Assembly: GCA_030043855.1 (NCBI GenBank)
Contig: JASHWW010000006.1
Coordinates: 1 to 41,803 of the forward strand
Direction of reading: 5' to 3'
DNA length: 41,803 nucleotides
Source: Thermoplasmata archaeon
Lineage (GTDB): Archaea > Thermoplasmatota > Thermoplasmata > Lutacidiplasmatales > UBA184
Shown here: positions 7,829 to 15,719 of the stretch, piece by piece
How positions within the stretch are numbered: position 1 is the first letter of the stretch
How the letters are laid out: each line of letters opens with the position of its first letter
The notes under the pieces: model-generated
The model's input: the letters and a program-made list of their open reading frames with translations, nothing else
The model's database searches: none
Told to the model about the DNA's origin: nothing
Program-made: the position numbers and the translations under genes

Positions 7829-8299
7829 ATGCTGCTGCACCCGGAGGAGAGCGTTCGCCGGAGCGCGTACGCGGTGCTCGACGGCGACGACGTCCACGCG
7901 TCCGTGCGGGGACCGGGCGTTCTGTACCTCACGACCCACCGGTTGATCTTCGAGTCCCCCGCGTCGCGGGGTCTGGTCCGCGACCTCCTCGGCGGCCGGG
8001 AGAGCCAGACCGTGCTCGATGTCGGATTGGCCGAGGTGCGCAACGTCGCGGTCCGGCGCGGCCGACTCGGACGGACCCGACTGGTCGTCGAGATCGGTCA
8101 CGGGCGACCGTCGTTCGACGTCCTCGAACCGGAGGTCTGGGCCGGCGCCATCGGACAGGCCCGGCGGTCGCTTCCACCGCCCGGTCGCGCGCCCACCCTC
8201 GTCGTGGAACGCCAGGTCGTGAAGGTCCGATGCCGGTACTGCGGTTCGCTCGGCGACGAGGTCGTCGGGCGGTGCCCGTCGTGCGGTGCGGCGCTCTGA
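7829..8299 (+). CDS. PH/GRAM-like domain protein with C-terminal zinc ribbon
   Basis: 156 residues. The N-terminal 110 or so form a beta-rich PH/GRAM-like region with LYLTTHRLIFES, a typical strand pair of that fold, and end in a helix. A C-terminal ribbon has CRYC and CPSC pairs. No membrane helix. A TATA-like GTTTAG (7795-7800) lies about 31 bases before the ATG. The role is unknown; archaeal PH-like/zinc-ribbon proteins may bind lipid or protein partners. A second PH-like protein lies at 23736-24131. Confidence 0.65.
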   Translation: MLLHPEESVRRSAYAVLDGDDVHASVRGPGVLYLTTHRLIFESPASRGLVRDLLGGRESQTVLDVGLAEVRNVAVRRGRLGRTRLVVEIGHGRPSFDVLEPEVWAGAIGQARRSLPPPGRAPTLVVERQVVKVRCRYCGSLGDEVVGRCPSCGAAL

Positions 8300-8317
8300 C
8301 GGTCCGCCCGCGAACGG

Positions 8318-9916
8318 TCAGAACGGCAGTTCTCGGAAGAGCGCTTCGAAACCCGACCGGGACCAGACGATCGACAGAACGCCGAACCCGACCGCGATCG
8401 CCGTCGCCACGAGGCCCGCCACGATCGCCGTCATCCCCGTCGCCGCCAGGGCGAAGGCCGCGGGGACGAGGAACGCGAACAGCAGGACCGTTCCCGAGGC
8501 GGTCGCGGCGAGCATGCCCGACGGTCGGAGGAACTGGGGACGCGGCCGGTCCTGGAAGTCCGAGTACCGTGCGGCGAAGACGAGGCCCCAGAGCGTGAGC
8601 TCGACCCCAGCGGTGGCGCTGATCGCGACCAGCGCGAGCGCGTGCACCGGGTCGAAGCCGAAGTAGACGCCCACGGCGGCGCCCACCAGGACGCTCGCGA
8701 TCAGGACGGGCACCAGCACCGCGGCGACCTTGGCCCGGTGGAGCCCGCGGGGGGTGATCGGTGTCGCGAGGAGCAGCTGCAGGGACCGGCGCTCCTGGCC
8801 GACCGACGTGGTGGCGAGGATCAGTCCAAAGAATCCGACGATCCAGCCGAGCCAGAGGACGACGCCCAGCGCCCCGAGGCTCCCTCCCTCGAGAAAGATG
8901 AGGACGACGAACACCACGGGGACGACGAGGGTCGGCATCATCTCCCGGCGGCGGACGAATCCCTTGAGATCCTTGGCCGCGACGGCCGATTCGGGGGCGC
9001 TCAACCCCGCGGCCGAGAACCACGGATGCCCGGCGGCGAATCGGACCGGACCGACGTCCGCCTCGGAACCGGCCGGCACCCAGTACCGGGCCCGGGCCCA
9101 CCCGGCGAGGTCGACCAGCACCCCGAGGAAGGCGACCTGACCCGCTCCGAACGCGAGCGCGAGCCACGGGTCGCCCCGAAGCACGTCGAACACGGTCTGG
9201 GTCGACCAGAGGAACGGCACGATCGCGGTCACGATCAGCACCGAGGCGAGGTCGTGGACGACCGCGAGGAGGACGACCGGGTTGAAGGCGAGCTGGACAG
9301 CGAGGATGACGAGGATCAGCAGGGCGGCCCGGACGACGAGCGTCGCGCGGCCGCCGCGCGACGCGGCGACCGCGCCGGCACGCTGGCCCACGGCCCGCAC
9401 GATCTCGATCACCAGCCCGCCCTGCAGCAGCGCCACCACGGAGAGGCCCGCGGCGACGAGGTACGGCACGAACGTGCCGGAGACGAACGCCACCGGGAGC
9501 ACGCCGCCCAGCGCGAGCGCGATCGACGGCGAATAGGAGAACGCGATCGCCGTCGCGGACGCCATCGCGTACTCGGAGGGGTCGAGGGGGAGCCAGTGCG
9601 CCGCGTCGCTCCCGCTGAACCGGACGGTCGCGGTCAGCTCGAACATCGTTCCGGCGACCAGGACGACGCTCAGCCCGACCAGCGGGAGGAACGGCAGCAG
9701 CGGTCCCACGAGCTGCGCCCACGCCGCGGTCGGGAGACCCGAGACGCGTACGGCGAGCCAGGCGAGCAACGCGGCGCCGGCGAACGCCGCCGTGTCGATG
9801 ACCGCGAGGAACCCCGGGGTCCCGAAGAAGCTCTCCGGATCGGACGTACTCCGTCCCGAGCGGAGCTGGGACGCGATCAGGACCCCCGCGAGTCGGCGCA
9901 CGCGGTGGAGGTCCAT
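8318..9916 (-). CDS. ABC-2 type exporter permease
   Basis: 532 residues with about a dozen hydrophobic helices and a large soluble loop in the middle (roughly residues 270-330), as in long ABC-2 permeases with two six-helix halves. It starts six bases after the stop of the ATPase gene, so the two form one exporter operon. The substrate is unknown; candidates from similar systems include drugs, lipids or peptides. Confidence 0.85.
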   Translation of the reverse strand: MDLHRVRRLAGVLIASQLRSGRSTSDPESFFGTPGFLAVIDTAAFAGAALLAWLAVRVSGLPTAAWAQLVGPLLPFLPLVGLSVVLVAGTMFELTATVRFSGSDAAHWLPLDPSEYAMASATAIAFSYSPSIALALGGVLPVAFVSGTFVPYLVAAGLSVVALLQGGLVIEIVRAVGQRAGAVAASRGGRATLVVRAALLILVILAVQLAFNPVVLLAVVHDLASVLIVTAIVPFLWSTQTVFDVLRGDPWLALAFGAGQVAFLGVLVDLAGWARARYWVPAGSEADVGPVRFAAGHPWFSAAGLSAPESAVAAKDLKGFVRRREMMPTLVVPVVFVVLIFLEGGSLGALGVVLWLGWIVGFFGLILATTSVGQERRSLQLLLATPITPRGLHRAKVAAVLVPVLIASVLVGAAVGVYFGFDPVHALALVAISATAGVELTLWGLVFAARYSDFQDRPRPQFLRPSGMLAATASGTVLLFAFLVPAAFALAATGMTAIVAGLVATAIAVGFGVLSIVWSRSGFEALFRELPF

Positions 9917-9921
9917 CGTCC

Positions 9922-10740
9922 CTACCGGGCGAGGGCGGCCACGACGTCGCCGAGGTCACCGGTGCCCGTCAGGCTGAGGAAGACGTCCTCGAGGCCGGAT
10001 CCGGCGAGGCCCGCGCGGGCGCGGAGGGCCTCCATCGTCCCGGACGCCAGCACCGTCCCTCGACTGAGGATGACGACCTGGTCGCAGATCGCCTGGGCGA
10101 TCTCGAGGACGTGGGTGGAGAACAGCACCGCCACGCCCTCGTGGCTCGCGAGATTCCGCAGCAGGTCCTTCGTGACGCGCGCCGCGCGAGGGTCGAGTCC
10201 GTTGAGCGGCTCGTCCAGCACGAGGAGCCGGGGGCGATGGACGAGCGCCGCGATGAGGGCCACCTTCTGCTTCATTCCCTGCGAGTAGCCGCTGATGAGC
10301 GATCCCTCGTGGCCGGCCAGCTCGAAGCCCGCGAGGAACTGCTGGATGCGCGGCGTCCGCGTGGCCGCATCGAGACCGTACATGTCGGCCACGAAGTCGA
10401 GGTACTCGGCCCCGGTGAGGAACTCGTAGAGCGCGGGCGACTCGGGAACGTAGCCGATCTGCTGCTTCGCCCGGGGCGGGTCGGCCGCGACGTCCTGCCC
10501 GAACAGCCGGATGCGACCCGCGTCCGGGCGGACGAGCCCGAGGACCGCCTTCATCGTCGTCGACTTGCCCGCGCCGTTCGGTCCGAGCAGCCCGACGATC
10601 CGCCCGGTCCGGACCGACAACGAGACGTCCGTGAGCGCCCGCACGGAGCCGTACGTCTTCGAGATCCCTTCGACCTCCAGCGCGGCGAGGTCGGGGCTCT
10701 CGTCCGGTCCGGACGGGAGCGGGGCGAGCGGCCCGGCCAT
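9922..10740 (-). CDS. ABC transporter ATPase subunit (ABC-2 exporter)
   Basis: 272 residues. Walker A GPNGAGKST at 53-61, Q-loop/VPESPALYEFLTG region of drug-exporter type, signature YSQGMKQK (a variant of LSGGQ), Walker B LLVLDEP with the catalytic Glu, then the H-loop in STHVLE. It powers the permease encoded just downstream. A TATA-like ATTAATA (10767-10773, minus) is centred 30 bases before ATG 10740, so this operon has its own promoter after the regulator gene upstream. Confidence 0.92.
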   Translation of the reverse strand: MAGPLAPLPSGPDESPDLAALEVEGISKTYGSVRALTDVSLSVRTGRIVGLLGPNGAGKSTTMKAVLGLVRPDAGRIRLFGQDVAADPPRAKQQIGYVPESPALYEFLTGAEYLDFVADMYGLDAATRTPRIQQFLAGFELAGHEGSLISGYSQGMKQKVALIAALVHRPRLLVLDEPLNGLDPRAARVTKDLLRNLASHEGVAVLFSTHVLEIAQAICDQVVILSRGTVLASGTMEALRARAGLAGSGLEDVFLSLTGTGDLGDVVAALAR

Positions 10741-10766
10741 GACGGCTCCGGATGCGGGGGGCCGGG

Positions 10767-10773
10767 TATTAAT
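10767..10773 (-). promoter_or_regulatory. TATA-like element of the ABC-2 exporter operon
   Basis: ATTAATA on the minus strand, 30 bases before the ATPase ATG at 10740, within a 69-base gap. Confidence 0.5.
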
Positions 10774-10809
10774 CTCGCCGCCCGCGCCGGGCCGCGACGC
10801 GGCACCGGA

Positions 10810-11430
10810 TCAGTTCGGAACGCCGACGAGACCGGGGGCGGAGGAGCGGGCAGCGAACAGGGCGACGGGAGCGACCCGCAGGCTGGTTCCGGCACGGACG
10901 GCTTCGACCGCGTGCAGCAACAGGTCGTAGGCCGCCTCCTCGGCGTCGCCGAGATCGGCGCCGCCTTCCTCCATCGGCACGAACACCCGGAGGACGCCCC
11001 GCTCGATGCCGAGCAGAACGTGGCCGGTGCCGTCGCGCCGCGCCCAGGCCAGGAGCGGACCCTGCGGACCGTCGACGACCCCCACCCATCGGAGGGTGCC
11101 GAACCAGTGACCCGTCAGCCGGGCGAGGATGGCGCGGCTCGCCGTGCCGGGCGGAAGCCCGACCTGGGCGATCGGGCGAAGCTGCCTCGCTTCCGCGCGC
11201 GGCACGAGCCCGGTGGAGTCGAGCAACCGGTACCCGCCGTCCGCTCGCTCGATGCGACCCTCTCGCTCCAGCCGACGCAAGGCCCGGGAGAGCGACTCCG
11301 GATGAGCGCCCAGCTCGCGTCGCAGCCCGTTGAACGCGATGCTCCCGTGGAGCCCCTGGAGGGTCCGGAGGATCCGCTCGTCGAGCCGCTCGGGCTCGAC
11401 CAACATCGGAGACGAATCGGGTCGGGTCAT
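10810..11430 (-). CDS. Winged-helix transcriptional regulator (MarR/Lrp-like HTH)
   Basis: 206 residues. An N-terminal winged helix at about residues 15-70 has a recognition-helix-like segment HPESLSRALRRLEREGRI followed by a short wing (RADGGYRLL). The C-terminal 130 residues are a probable sensor domain without recognised motifs. It lies directly upstream of the ABC-2 exporter on the same strand and divergent from the HtrA operon, so either could be its target. TATA-like CTAAAT (11456-11461, minus) lies about 28 bases before the ATG. Confidence 0.7.
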   Translation of the reverse strand: MTRPDSSPMLVEPERLDERILRTLQGLHGSIAFNGLRRELGAHPESLSRALRRLEREGRIERADGGYRLLDSTGLVPRAEARQLRPIAQVGLPPGTASRAILARLTGHWFGTLRWVGVVDGPQGPLLAWARRDGTGHVLLGIERGVLRVFVPMEEGGADLGDAEEAAYDLLLHAVEAVRAGTSLRVAPVALFAARSSAPGLVGVPN

Positions 11431-11568
11431 CGTACCGTGTACGGGGGCCGAGGGGATTTAGAGGGTCGGTTACCGGTCCGTTACTTCGCGTCCCACCGCG
11501 CCCGCCGGTCCGGGTGTGACCGAACGCACCGTCTCCCGGTCAATATCCCCCGCCGTCCGGTGCGGCTT

Positions 11569-11586
11569 CCGGAACGAACGTTCCGG
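11569..11586. promoter_or_regulatory. 18-bp palindrome at the predicted start site of the htrA operon
   Basis: CCGGAACG-AA-CGTTCCGG, two perfect 8-base arms around AA, lying 10 bases before ATG 11596. A TATA-like CAATATC (11541-11547) is about 25 bases upstream of the palindrome's left arm, so a bound repressor would cover the start site. The divergent winged-helix gene is the obvious candidate ligand. Confidence 0.5.
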
Positions 11587-11595
11587 GAGCACCTC

Positions 11596-11847
11596 ATGAG
11601 CGAAGGAGTCGGAGGCGACGAGAAGGGAGCGAACTTCGGGCCGTGGGTCTGGTCGGCGTACCGCGCGTACAACGACCTCCTGCGGGAGAAGGTGAAGAAG
11701 CGATTCGAGGAGAAGGAGGGACCCTGGCTCGACCAGGTGGCGGACCTCCTCGTGGCGATCGTGGATGCCCGATGGGAGGGCGGTCGCAAGAAGGAGAAGG
11801 AGCTTGCGGAGCTCTACGGCCGGCTCGACCGGCTCCTGGGGGAGTAG
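11596..11847 (+). CDS. Small helical charged protein heading the htrA operon
   Basis: 83 residues, rich in Lys/Glu and predicted all-helical (for example LREKVKKRFEEKEG and KKEKELAELYGRLDRLL), with aromatic residues near the N-terminus (FGPWVWSAYRAYND). No known domain or membrane helix. It is the first gene downstream of the operator-like palindrome and is separated from htrA only by a 30-codon ORF, so it may be an adaptor, substrate-delivery or stress protein. That is inference from position only. Confidence 0.6.
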   Translation: MSEGVGGDEKGANFGPWVWSAYRAYNDLLREKVKKRFEEKEGPWLDQVADLLVAIVDARWEGGRKKEKELAELYGRLDRLLGE

Positions 11848-11850
11848 GCG

Positions 11851-11943
11851 ATGTCGGCCCCGCTGCCGCTCCAACCGTTCCCGACTCCCCCGATCGGCCC
11901 CGAACCGATCCTGCCCCGACCCCGGGGCGGGATCGCGGCGTGA
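11851..11943 (+). CDS. Putative 30-residue proline-rich microprotein
   Basis: ATG 11851 opens three bases after the previous stop and runs to TGA 11941-11943, seven bases before htrA's ATG. The product is about one-third proline (for example LPLQPFPTPPIGPEPILP). It could be a real microprotein, a coupling ORF, or chance; its tight spacing with both neighbours is the only support. Confidence 0.3.
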   Translation: MSAPLPLQPFPTPPIGPEPILPRPRGGIAA

Positions 11944-11950
11944 GGGAGCG

Positions 11951-12907
11951 ATGCCGCTCCTCGAGATCGAGGACCGGATCGTCCGCGCCGTCGAAGCGGT
12001 CGGCCCCAGCGTGGCCGGGGTCGACTCGCTGCGGGTCGGCCGAGCTCGCGGGTACGGGCCCTTCGCACGGCCCGCTCAGGCCACCGCACTCGTCCTGCAA
12101 CGCGACGGCTACCTGATCACCAACCAGCACGTCGTGGAGGGGGCGGCCCGTCTGGAGGTCCACCTCTCCGATGGACGGGCGCTTCCCGCCGAGCTGGTGG
12201 GCGGGGACGAAGCGACCGACGTCGCTCTGCTGCGGGTGGACGCCACCGACCTTCCCGCGGCGACTCTCGGCAACTCGAACGAACTTCGCGTCGGCCAGAT
12301 CGTCGTGGCGGTCGGCCACGCACTGGGGCTCCCGGGCGGACCGACCGCCTCGCTCGGCGTCGTGAGCGCGCTCGGGCGGCCGCTGCCCGGCACCGACTTC
12401 ATCTTCGAGGGACTGGTCCAGACGGACGCGGCGATCAATCCGGGGAACAGCGGAGGACCGCTGGTCGACCTCTCCGGTGCCGTCGTCGGGATCAACGCCG
12501 CGATGGTCCCCTTCGCGCAGGGGGTCGGCTTCGCGATCCCGATCCACGCCGTCCAGCGGATCGCAGACGACCTTCGGACCCACGGGCGGGTCGTCCGGCC
12601 GTGGATCGGCGTCATGGTCGCCGAGCTCCGGCCCGAGACCGCTCGCCAGTACGGACTCGAGCCCCGCTCCGGACTGTTGGTCGCCGAGGTGGTACGCCGA
12701 TCGCCCTCGCATCGCGCGGGACTGAAAGCCGGAGACGTCATCGAGCGTGTCGGACCGATCCCGACCCACGACGTCCGCGAGTTGCTGGAAGCGCTCTCGC
12801 GATTCCCGGTCGGGTCCGACGTGCCGATCGACTTCCGCCGGCGAGGGTCGGTACAGACCGTAACGGTGCCGTCGCAGGAAATGCCGGAACCCGCGGCCAG
12901 CGAGTGA
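11951..12907 (+). CDS. HtrA/DegP-family trypsin-like serine protease with one PDZ domain
   Basis: 318 residues. Catalytic triad: H60 in TNQHVV, D90 in ATDVALL, S167 in GNSGGP. A single PDZ domain covers about residues 217-310 (RPWIGVMV... HRAGLKAGDVIE). No signal peptide or membrane anchor is visible, so it is probably cytosolic, unlike bacterial DegP. The likely role is degradation or chaperoning of damaged proteins under stress. GAGGGAG precedes the ATG and can serve as a ribosome binding site. It is the last gene of an operon with two small ORFs, controlled from the palindromic region at 11569-11586. Confidence 0.9.
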   Translation: MPLLEIEDRIVRAVEAVGPSVAGVDSLRVGRARGYGPFARPAQATALVLQRDGYLITNQHVVEGAARLEVHLSDGRALPAELVGGDEATDVALLRVDATDLPAATLGNSNELRVGQIVVAVGHALGLPGGPTASLGVVSALGRPLPGTDFIFEGLVQTDAAINPGNSGGPLVDLSGAVVGINAAMVPFAQGVGFAIPIHAVQRIADDLRTHGRVVRPWIGVMVAELRPETARQYGLEPRSGLLVAEVVRRSPSHRAGLKAGDVIERVGPIPTHDVRELLEALSRFPVGSDVPIDFRRRGSVQTVTVPSQEMPEPAASE

Positions 12908-13022
12908 GCCCGCCGACGCGCCGCCCCAACCTCTTCCCCCGTTCCCGAAGCGACCCCCGGCTCGCGACCCGTCCCCGAGGAACGTCGCGGCCCGTACGTC
13001 CGCCGGGCCGCCGAACGCCTCG

Positions 13023-13029
13023 CTATAAG
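13023..13029 (+). promoter_or_regulatory. TATA box of moaA
   Basis: CTATAAG centred 27 bases before ATG 13053. It is a strong match to the archaeal TATA consensus and implies a leaderless mRNA. Confidence 0.65.
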
Positions 13030-13052
13030 GTGGCCCCGCTGTTCTCGAACCG

Positions 13053-14027
13053 ATGCTCTCCGACGCCTACGGGCGGACCGTCTCCGACATCCGGATCAGC
13101 GTCACCAAGCGGTGCAACTTCGCCTGCGTCTACTGCCACGACGAAGGGCTCGGGCCGGTCGCCCGGCCGAACGCCCCGCACGACGGGGAACTCTCGCCCG
13201 TGGAGATCGAGCGACTGGTGATCGTCGCGCGGGAGTTCGGCATCCGTTCCGTGAAGTTCACGGGAGGGGAGCCGCTGGTCCGGCCGGACCTCGAGGAGAT
13301 CGTCGAACGGACCGTGCGCCAGATCCCCGACGTGTCGCTCACGACGAACGGTTCGATGCTCGAACATCGCGCCGAAGGGCTCCGCGACGCGGGCCTGAAG
13401 CGCGTCAACGTCTCGGTGGACTCCGTCGACCCGGCCGAGTTCCGGGCGATCCGGCACGGCTCCCTCGCCCCGGTGTTGCGGGGGATCCGGGTCGCGGTGC
13501 AGCACGGTCTGACCCCGGTGAAGCTGAACATGGTCGTGTTCCGCCCGACGCTGGCGCACATCCCCCGCATGATCGAGTTCGTCGGGGCGGGGGAGGGGCT
13601 GAAGCTCCAGCTGATCCAATTCATGCCCGAGCTCGTCACGCACCCCGAGTGGCGCGTGGACATGGCCGAGGTACAGCGCTGGCTCGAAGCGAATGCCTCC
13701 CGGACGCTGGTTCGCGAGATGCACCACCGACGCGTGTACGTCATCGGCGGGGCGGAGGTCGAAGTCGTCGACCCGGTCTACAACCCCGAGTTCTGCTCGA
13801 ACTGCCACCGGATCCGGGTGACCCACCTGGGGGAGCTCAAGGGGTGCCTCAACCGGAACGACGACCTGGTGCCGACCCGCGGGCTCGACGACGCCGGGCT
13901 CCGGGCGGCGTTCCGCCGGGTCATCACCTCGAGGGTCCCGTACTACGGGGGATTCGTCACGGACCCGCCCGAGCCGCTCCCGACCGATTCCCGACTCCCG
14001 ATGGTCTCGTTCCGAGGCGCCGCCTGA
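13053..14027 (+). CDS. moaA: GTP 3',8-cyclase (molybdenum cofactor biosynthesis, radical SAM)
   Basis: 324 residues. The radical-SAM cluster motif is C21-x3-C25-x2-C28 (CNFACVYC). A second [4Fe-4S] site in the C-terminal half is indicated by CSNCHRIRVTHLGELKGC. KFTGGEPL is the SAM-binding GGE motif. It catalyses the first step of molybdopterin synthesis from GTP. The protein ends in RGAA and not in the Gly-Gly tail that bacterial MoaA inserts into the active site. TATA box and ATG define a leaderless start. No other moa gene is in the window. Confidence 0.92.
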   Translation: MLSDAYGRTVSDIRISVTKRCNFACVYCHDEGLGPVARPNAPHDGELSPVEIERLVIVAREFGIRSVKFTGGEPLVRPDLEEIVERTVRQIPDVSLTTNGSMLEHRAEGLRDAGLKRVNVSVDSVDPAEFRAIRHGSLAPVLRGIRVAVQHGLTPVKLNMVVFRPTLAHIPRMIEFVGAGEGLKLQLIQFMPELVTHPEWRVDMAEVQRWLEANASRTLVREMHHRRVYVIGGAEVEVVDPVYNPEFCSNCHRIRVTHLGELKGCLNRNDDLVPTRGLDDAGLRAAFRRVITSRVPYYGGFVTDPPEPLPTDSRLPMVSFRGAA

Positions 14028-14070
14028 GCCCGGCGGTCGACGCATCTCCCCGTCGAGACGAGTCCGACTC

Positions 14071-15171
14071 GTGGCAGCGGGGGACGACGGGCGACCGATC
14101 GACGCACCGGCCGCTCGGCCCGGTGCGCCGCACCTCGCGGGGTCGAGCTCGTCAACCGTACCGCCCCGATTCGAGGTCGCGCGGGCCACCGCCTTCACGG
14201 TAACCCTCCTCGCCGCGACGTTCGCGGCCGGCGGCGTCGAGACGGGCGTGTTGGCCTCGATCGGCGCGCTGAACGTCTTCCTCGCCGAAGCGCCGGGGAC
14301 CACGTCCGAGAAGACGCGACGGGCCGCTCTGACCGCGATCGCCTGCGGCGGCGGGATCGCCGTCGGAACGTGGGTCGCACCACTGGGTTTGGTGGCCCTC
14401 GGGGCGATCGCCGGTCTCTACTTCGCGCTCCAGCTGGCCAACCGCTGGCCCCGGTACGGTTCCGTGGTGCTGGTGACCGGCGTCCTGATTGCCATCGGGG
14501 TCGGCCTTCCGGGCGGAGGCGCAGCGTCGGTCGGGTATCGCGGAGCGGTCGTCCTGGCCGGGGGCGCGTGGGCGGTCCTGGGCATCGCCGCGACCGGCGT
14601 CCTCCTCGACGTGGGCCGGAACGGTCGGCGATCGTCGCCGCCGATGGCCTCCGCCGAGACGATGGAGGTGGCGGTCCGGCCGTGGTCGCAGGTGGTGCCA
14701 CTGGCCGCCGCCGTCGCGGGGGCGGCCGCCGCGGGGCTCGCGATCTCGGAAGGGTTGGGGTTGCAGCGCGACTACTGGCTGCTGCTCACGCTCCTCGTGG
14801 TGCTGCACGCCGAATTGCGGGACACCTACCGGTTCGCCGTGCTGCGTCTGGGGGGTACGGTCGTCGGGGCCGCGGCCGCTGCCGGGGTCGTGCTCGGGAC
14901 GTCGAACCCGTGGATCGACGCCGTCGTGCTCACCGGGGCCTGCGCGGCGGCGTTCGCGCTCCGCCGGGGCAACTACGCGGCGTACACGGCGTTCCTGACC
15001 GTCTACGTCATCGTGCTCCTGAACGAAGCGTACCCCGCCGGACTCCGGCTCGCGGAGACCCGGGTGCTCGACACCGCGATCGGTGGGGCCCTCGCGCTCG
15101 CGGCCGGGGCGGTCCTGGCCCTCGCCCGTCGGTCCGCGCTCGGTGCGCGGTCGGTCCCTCGGGAACGTTAA
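14071..15171 (+). CDS. FUSC-type (aromatic-acid exporter-like) membrane protein
   Basis: 366 residues with two hydrophobic blocks (about residues 38-185 and 205-355), each with five or six helices, joined by a short charged loop. The second block contains YWLLLTLLVVLHAELRDTY and RLGGTVVGAAAA, resembling the FUSC/YccS family thought to export aromatic acids. Start is GTG 14071, the only early candidate. The first 30 residues are low complexity. No TATA was seen in the 43-base gap, so it is probably read with moaA. Confidence 0.65.
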   Translation: MAAGDDGRPIDAPAARPGAPHLAGSSSSTVPPRFEVARATAFTVTLLAATFAAGGVETGVLASIGALNVFLAEAPGTTSEKTRRAALTAIACGGGIAVGTWVAPLGLVALGAIAGLYFALQLANRWPRYGSVVLVTGVLIAIGVGLPGGGAASVGYRGAVVLAGGAWAVLGIAATGVLLDVGRNGRRSSPPMASAETMEVAVRPWSQVVPLAAAVAGAAAAGLAISEGLGLQRDYWLLLTLLVVLHAELRDTYRFAVLRLGGTVVGAAAAAGVVLGTSNPWIDAVVLTGACAAAFALRRGNYAAYTAFLTVYVIVLLNEAYPAGLRLAETRVLDTAIGGALALAAGAVLALARRSALGARSVPRER

Positions 15172-15192
15172 ACGGGCGCCGGGAATTCCCGG
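15167..15192 (+). promoter_or_regulatory. TATA-like element and 14-bp perfect palindrome before the GyrI-like gene
   Basis: GTTAAAC (15167-15173) is followed by CCGGGAATTCCCGG (15179-15192), a perfect 14-base palindrome ending 12 bases before ATG 15205. It sits between TATA and the predicted start site, a classic repressor position. Confidence 0.45.
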
Positions 15193-15204
15193 GCCGAGGC
15201 ATCC

Positions 15205-15660
15205 ATGACCGTGGATTTCGAGTACCGCAGTTCTCCGGCGATCCGAGCCGCGACGCTCACGTGGACCGGGCCGTGGAACGAGGCGAAGATCCGGGCGCAA
15301 TTCCGGAGGGTCGCCGGCTGGGCCAAGTCGCAGCACCTGCGGACGGGTCGGTGGATCTTCCGCGAGCACTCGATGGGGAAGTGGGAGGTCGGGATCGAGC
15401 TCCGCGGGTCGGCCCGCTCGGGGGGCGGGATCCGCGTCCGCACCTATCCTCGAGGACGGGTCGCCCGGGTCGTCTTTGACCCCGACGTGGTGTCCCCCCG
15501 GGTGGTCTACCACGGGCTGAACGACTGGCTCAAGTGGCAGCGCAAGGAGAAGAAGGCCGGTCGCGTCGTGGCGACGCGCGAGCTCTACGCGGGCGACCCG
15601 TGGACCGACGCGAAGGCGTGGGCGCGGACCGAGATCCAGTTCGTGCTCGGGGCGCGATAG
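15205..15660 (+). CDS. GyrI-like small-molecule-binding domain protein
   Basis: 151 residues with the layout of the GyrI-like/SOUL effector-binding fold: a beta strand ending in ATLTWTGPW, a helix (AKIRAQFRRVAGWAK), then strands with KWEVGIELRG, and a C-terminal helix near AWARTEIQFVL. A stand-alone copy without a DNA-binding domain. Such proteins bind hydrophobic ligands or modulate partners. It has its own TATA and palindrome, suggesting regulation apart from its neighbours. Confidence 0.6.
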   Translation: MTVDFEYRSSPAIRAATLTWTGPWNEAKIRAQFRRVAGWAKSQHLRTGRWIFREHSMGKWEVGIELRGSARSGGGIRVRTYPRGRVARVVFDPDVVSPRVVYHGLNDWLKWQRKEKKAGRVVATRELYAGDPWTDAKAWARTEIQFVLGAR

Positions 15661-15719
15661 GCCGCGAGGGGCGAGACGATTAATCCCGGCCCGGGTGGCA
15701 CATTCGAGAGGGTCGAACG

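Noticed and set aside
5993..8101. 702-codon minus-strand frame antisense to the M2 peptidase
   Set aside because: Highly Arg/Glu/Val repetitive shadow composition; the plus frame holds HELGH and other family motifs.
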